From Chloroflexota bacterium (lineage in GTDB: Bacteria; Chloroflexota; UBA6077; JACQUR01): a DNA stretch of 5,480 nt. The stretch covers positions 1 to 5,480 of the forward strand of contig JACQUR010000124.1 of assembly GCA_016210245.1 (NCBI GenBank). The letters are read 5' to 3'. Positions within the stretch are counted from its first letter, which is position 1, and the number at the start of each line of letters is the position of its first letter. The notes under the pieces were generated by a model. The model did no database searches. It was not told where the DNA came from and worked only from the letters and a program-made list of their open reading frames with translations. Positions 4,912 through 5,480 of this stretch are shown piece by piece. A program made the translations under genes and the position numbers.

Positions 4912-5480
4912 TCACGAGACGGCCGCGATTGCAGCCCCGCCAGCCGCGGCAAAGACCACCACCACCCAGGGCGGGACTTTCCACAGCGCCAGCAGCCCGA
5001 ACGCTGCCAGCGCCAGGCCGAAGTCGGCCGGCGCGTCGACGGCGCTCGTCCACACCGGGTGGTACAGCGCCGCCAGCAGCAACCCCACCACGGCCGCGTT
5101 GATCCCCCGCAGGGCAGCCTGGAAGCTCGCCCGCGCCCGCAGCGCATCCCAGAACGGCAGCGCGCCGACCACCAGGAAGAAAGAGGGCAGGAAGATCGCC
5201 ACCAGCGCCAGCGCCCCGCCCACCACCCCGTTGGGCGCCGGCTGCATGGCAGCGCCCAGGTAGGCGGAGAAGGTGAACAGCGGGCCGGGCACCGCCTGGG
5301 CGGCGCCGTAGCCGGCCAGGAACTGCGCCTGCGTCACCCAGCCCACCGGCACAACCTCCGCCTGGAGCAGCGGCAGCACCACGTGGCCGCCGCCGAACAC
5401 CAGGGATCCCACCCGGAAGAAGCTATCGAAGAGGGCCAGCCCCTGGCTGGGGGCGAACTGCCGCAGCACCGGCAAACCGA
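4912..5480 (-). CDS. chrA: ChrA-family chromate transporter, C-terminal part, cut by the window end
   Basis: The visible 188 residues match the C-terminal CHR domain of ChrA. FDSFFRVGSLVFGGGHVVLP carries the FGGG motif, followed by GWVTQAQFLAGYGAAQAVPGP and LFTFSAYLGA, then several hydrophobic helices and a short tail. ChrA proteins are inner-membrane transporters that export chromate, probably by anion exchange; some homologues have other or unknown substrates. Long-chain ChrA has two such domains in about 400 residues, so the first half should lie beyond the window. A single-domain short form is also possible. The frame is open to the edge: the TTG at 5475 is most likely an internal leucine codon, not a start. 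The stop is TGA at 4914-4912, followed downstream by the tandem and inverted repeats before the MFS gene. Confidence 0.87.
   Translation of the reverse strand, partial: GLPVLRQFAPSQGLALFDSFFRVGSLVFGGGHVVLPLLQAEVVPVGWVTQAQFLAGYGAAQAVPGPLFTFSAYLGAAMQPAPNGVVGGALALVAIFLPSFFLVVGALPFWDALRARASFQAALRGINAAVVGLLLAALYHPVWTSAVDAPADFGLALAAFGLLALWKVPPWVVVVFAAAGGAAIAAVS

Noticed and set aside
4814..5147. Minus-strand frames running from the chrA-type gene into the inverted repeat
   Set aside because: They are other-frame readings of chrA plus repeat DNA; their tails (such as TTETRRHGE) are translations of the repeat word.
5473..5475. TTG as the true start of a short ChrA protein
   Set aside because: The frame stays open to the window edge, no ribosome site is visible in the few bases left, and the protein matches the second half of long ChrA; it is best treated as truncated by the window.

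Overview
This is a high-GC bacterial window (roughly two-thirds G+C by eye) with six intact genes, one gene cut by the right edge and one apparent gene remnant. There are no RNA genes, insertion sequences or CRISPR arrays. The gene types, the GC content and the word-like intergenic repeats would fit a Chloroflexota-like or similar environmental bacterium. That placement is an impression, because no phylogenetic marker is present.

Layout from left to right. Bases 1-134 are a leader region holding a perfect 38-bp palindrome. A plus-strand run follows: a DUF169-family protein (135-929), a short HicB-family antitoxin with no HicA partner (960-1160), a secreted protein with two cupredoxin domains (1221-1958), a second long palindrome, and an alpha/beta hydrolase (2015-2890). 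Next is a small helix-turn-helix protein (2981-3349). Its stop codon overlaps the beginning of a short frame that reads like the N-terminus of a PIN-domain toxin and then stops (3346-3429). Convergent on the minus strand are an MFS transporter (3445-4761) and the C-terminal half of a ChrA-type chromate transporter (4912 to the window end). A third long inverted repeat separates those two.

The genes do not form one obvious pathway. The plus-strand group mixes a copper-type electron-transfer or copper-binding protein and a hydrolase with two toxin-antitoxin fragments: a lone HicB, and a possible HTH antitoxin with a PIN stub. The minus-strand pair are both membrane transporters. This looks like an accessory region shaped by gain and loss, with the PIN stub ending 15 bases from the transporter gene's 3' end.

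The most distinctive signal is non-coding. Three intergenic gaps each hold a different long, near-perfect inverted repeat built from short tandem words: 7-bp units in the first two and 8-bp units in the third. The sequences are unrelated but the architecture is the same, which suggests a shared generating process or a family of structured intergenic elements.
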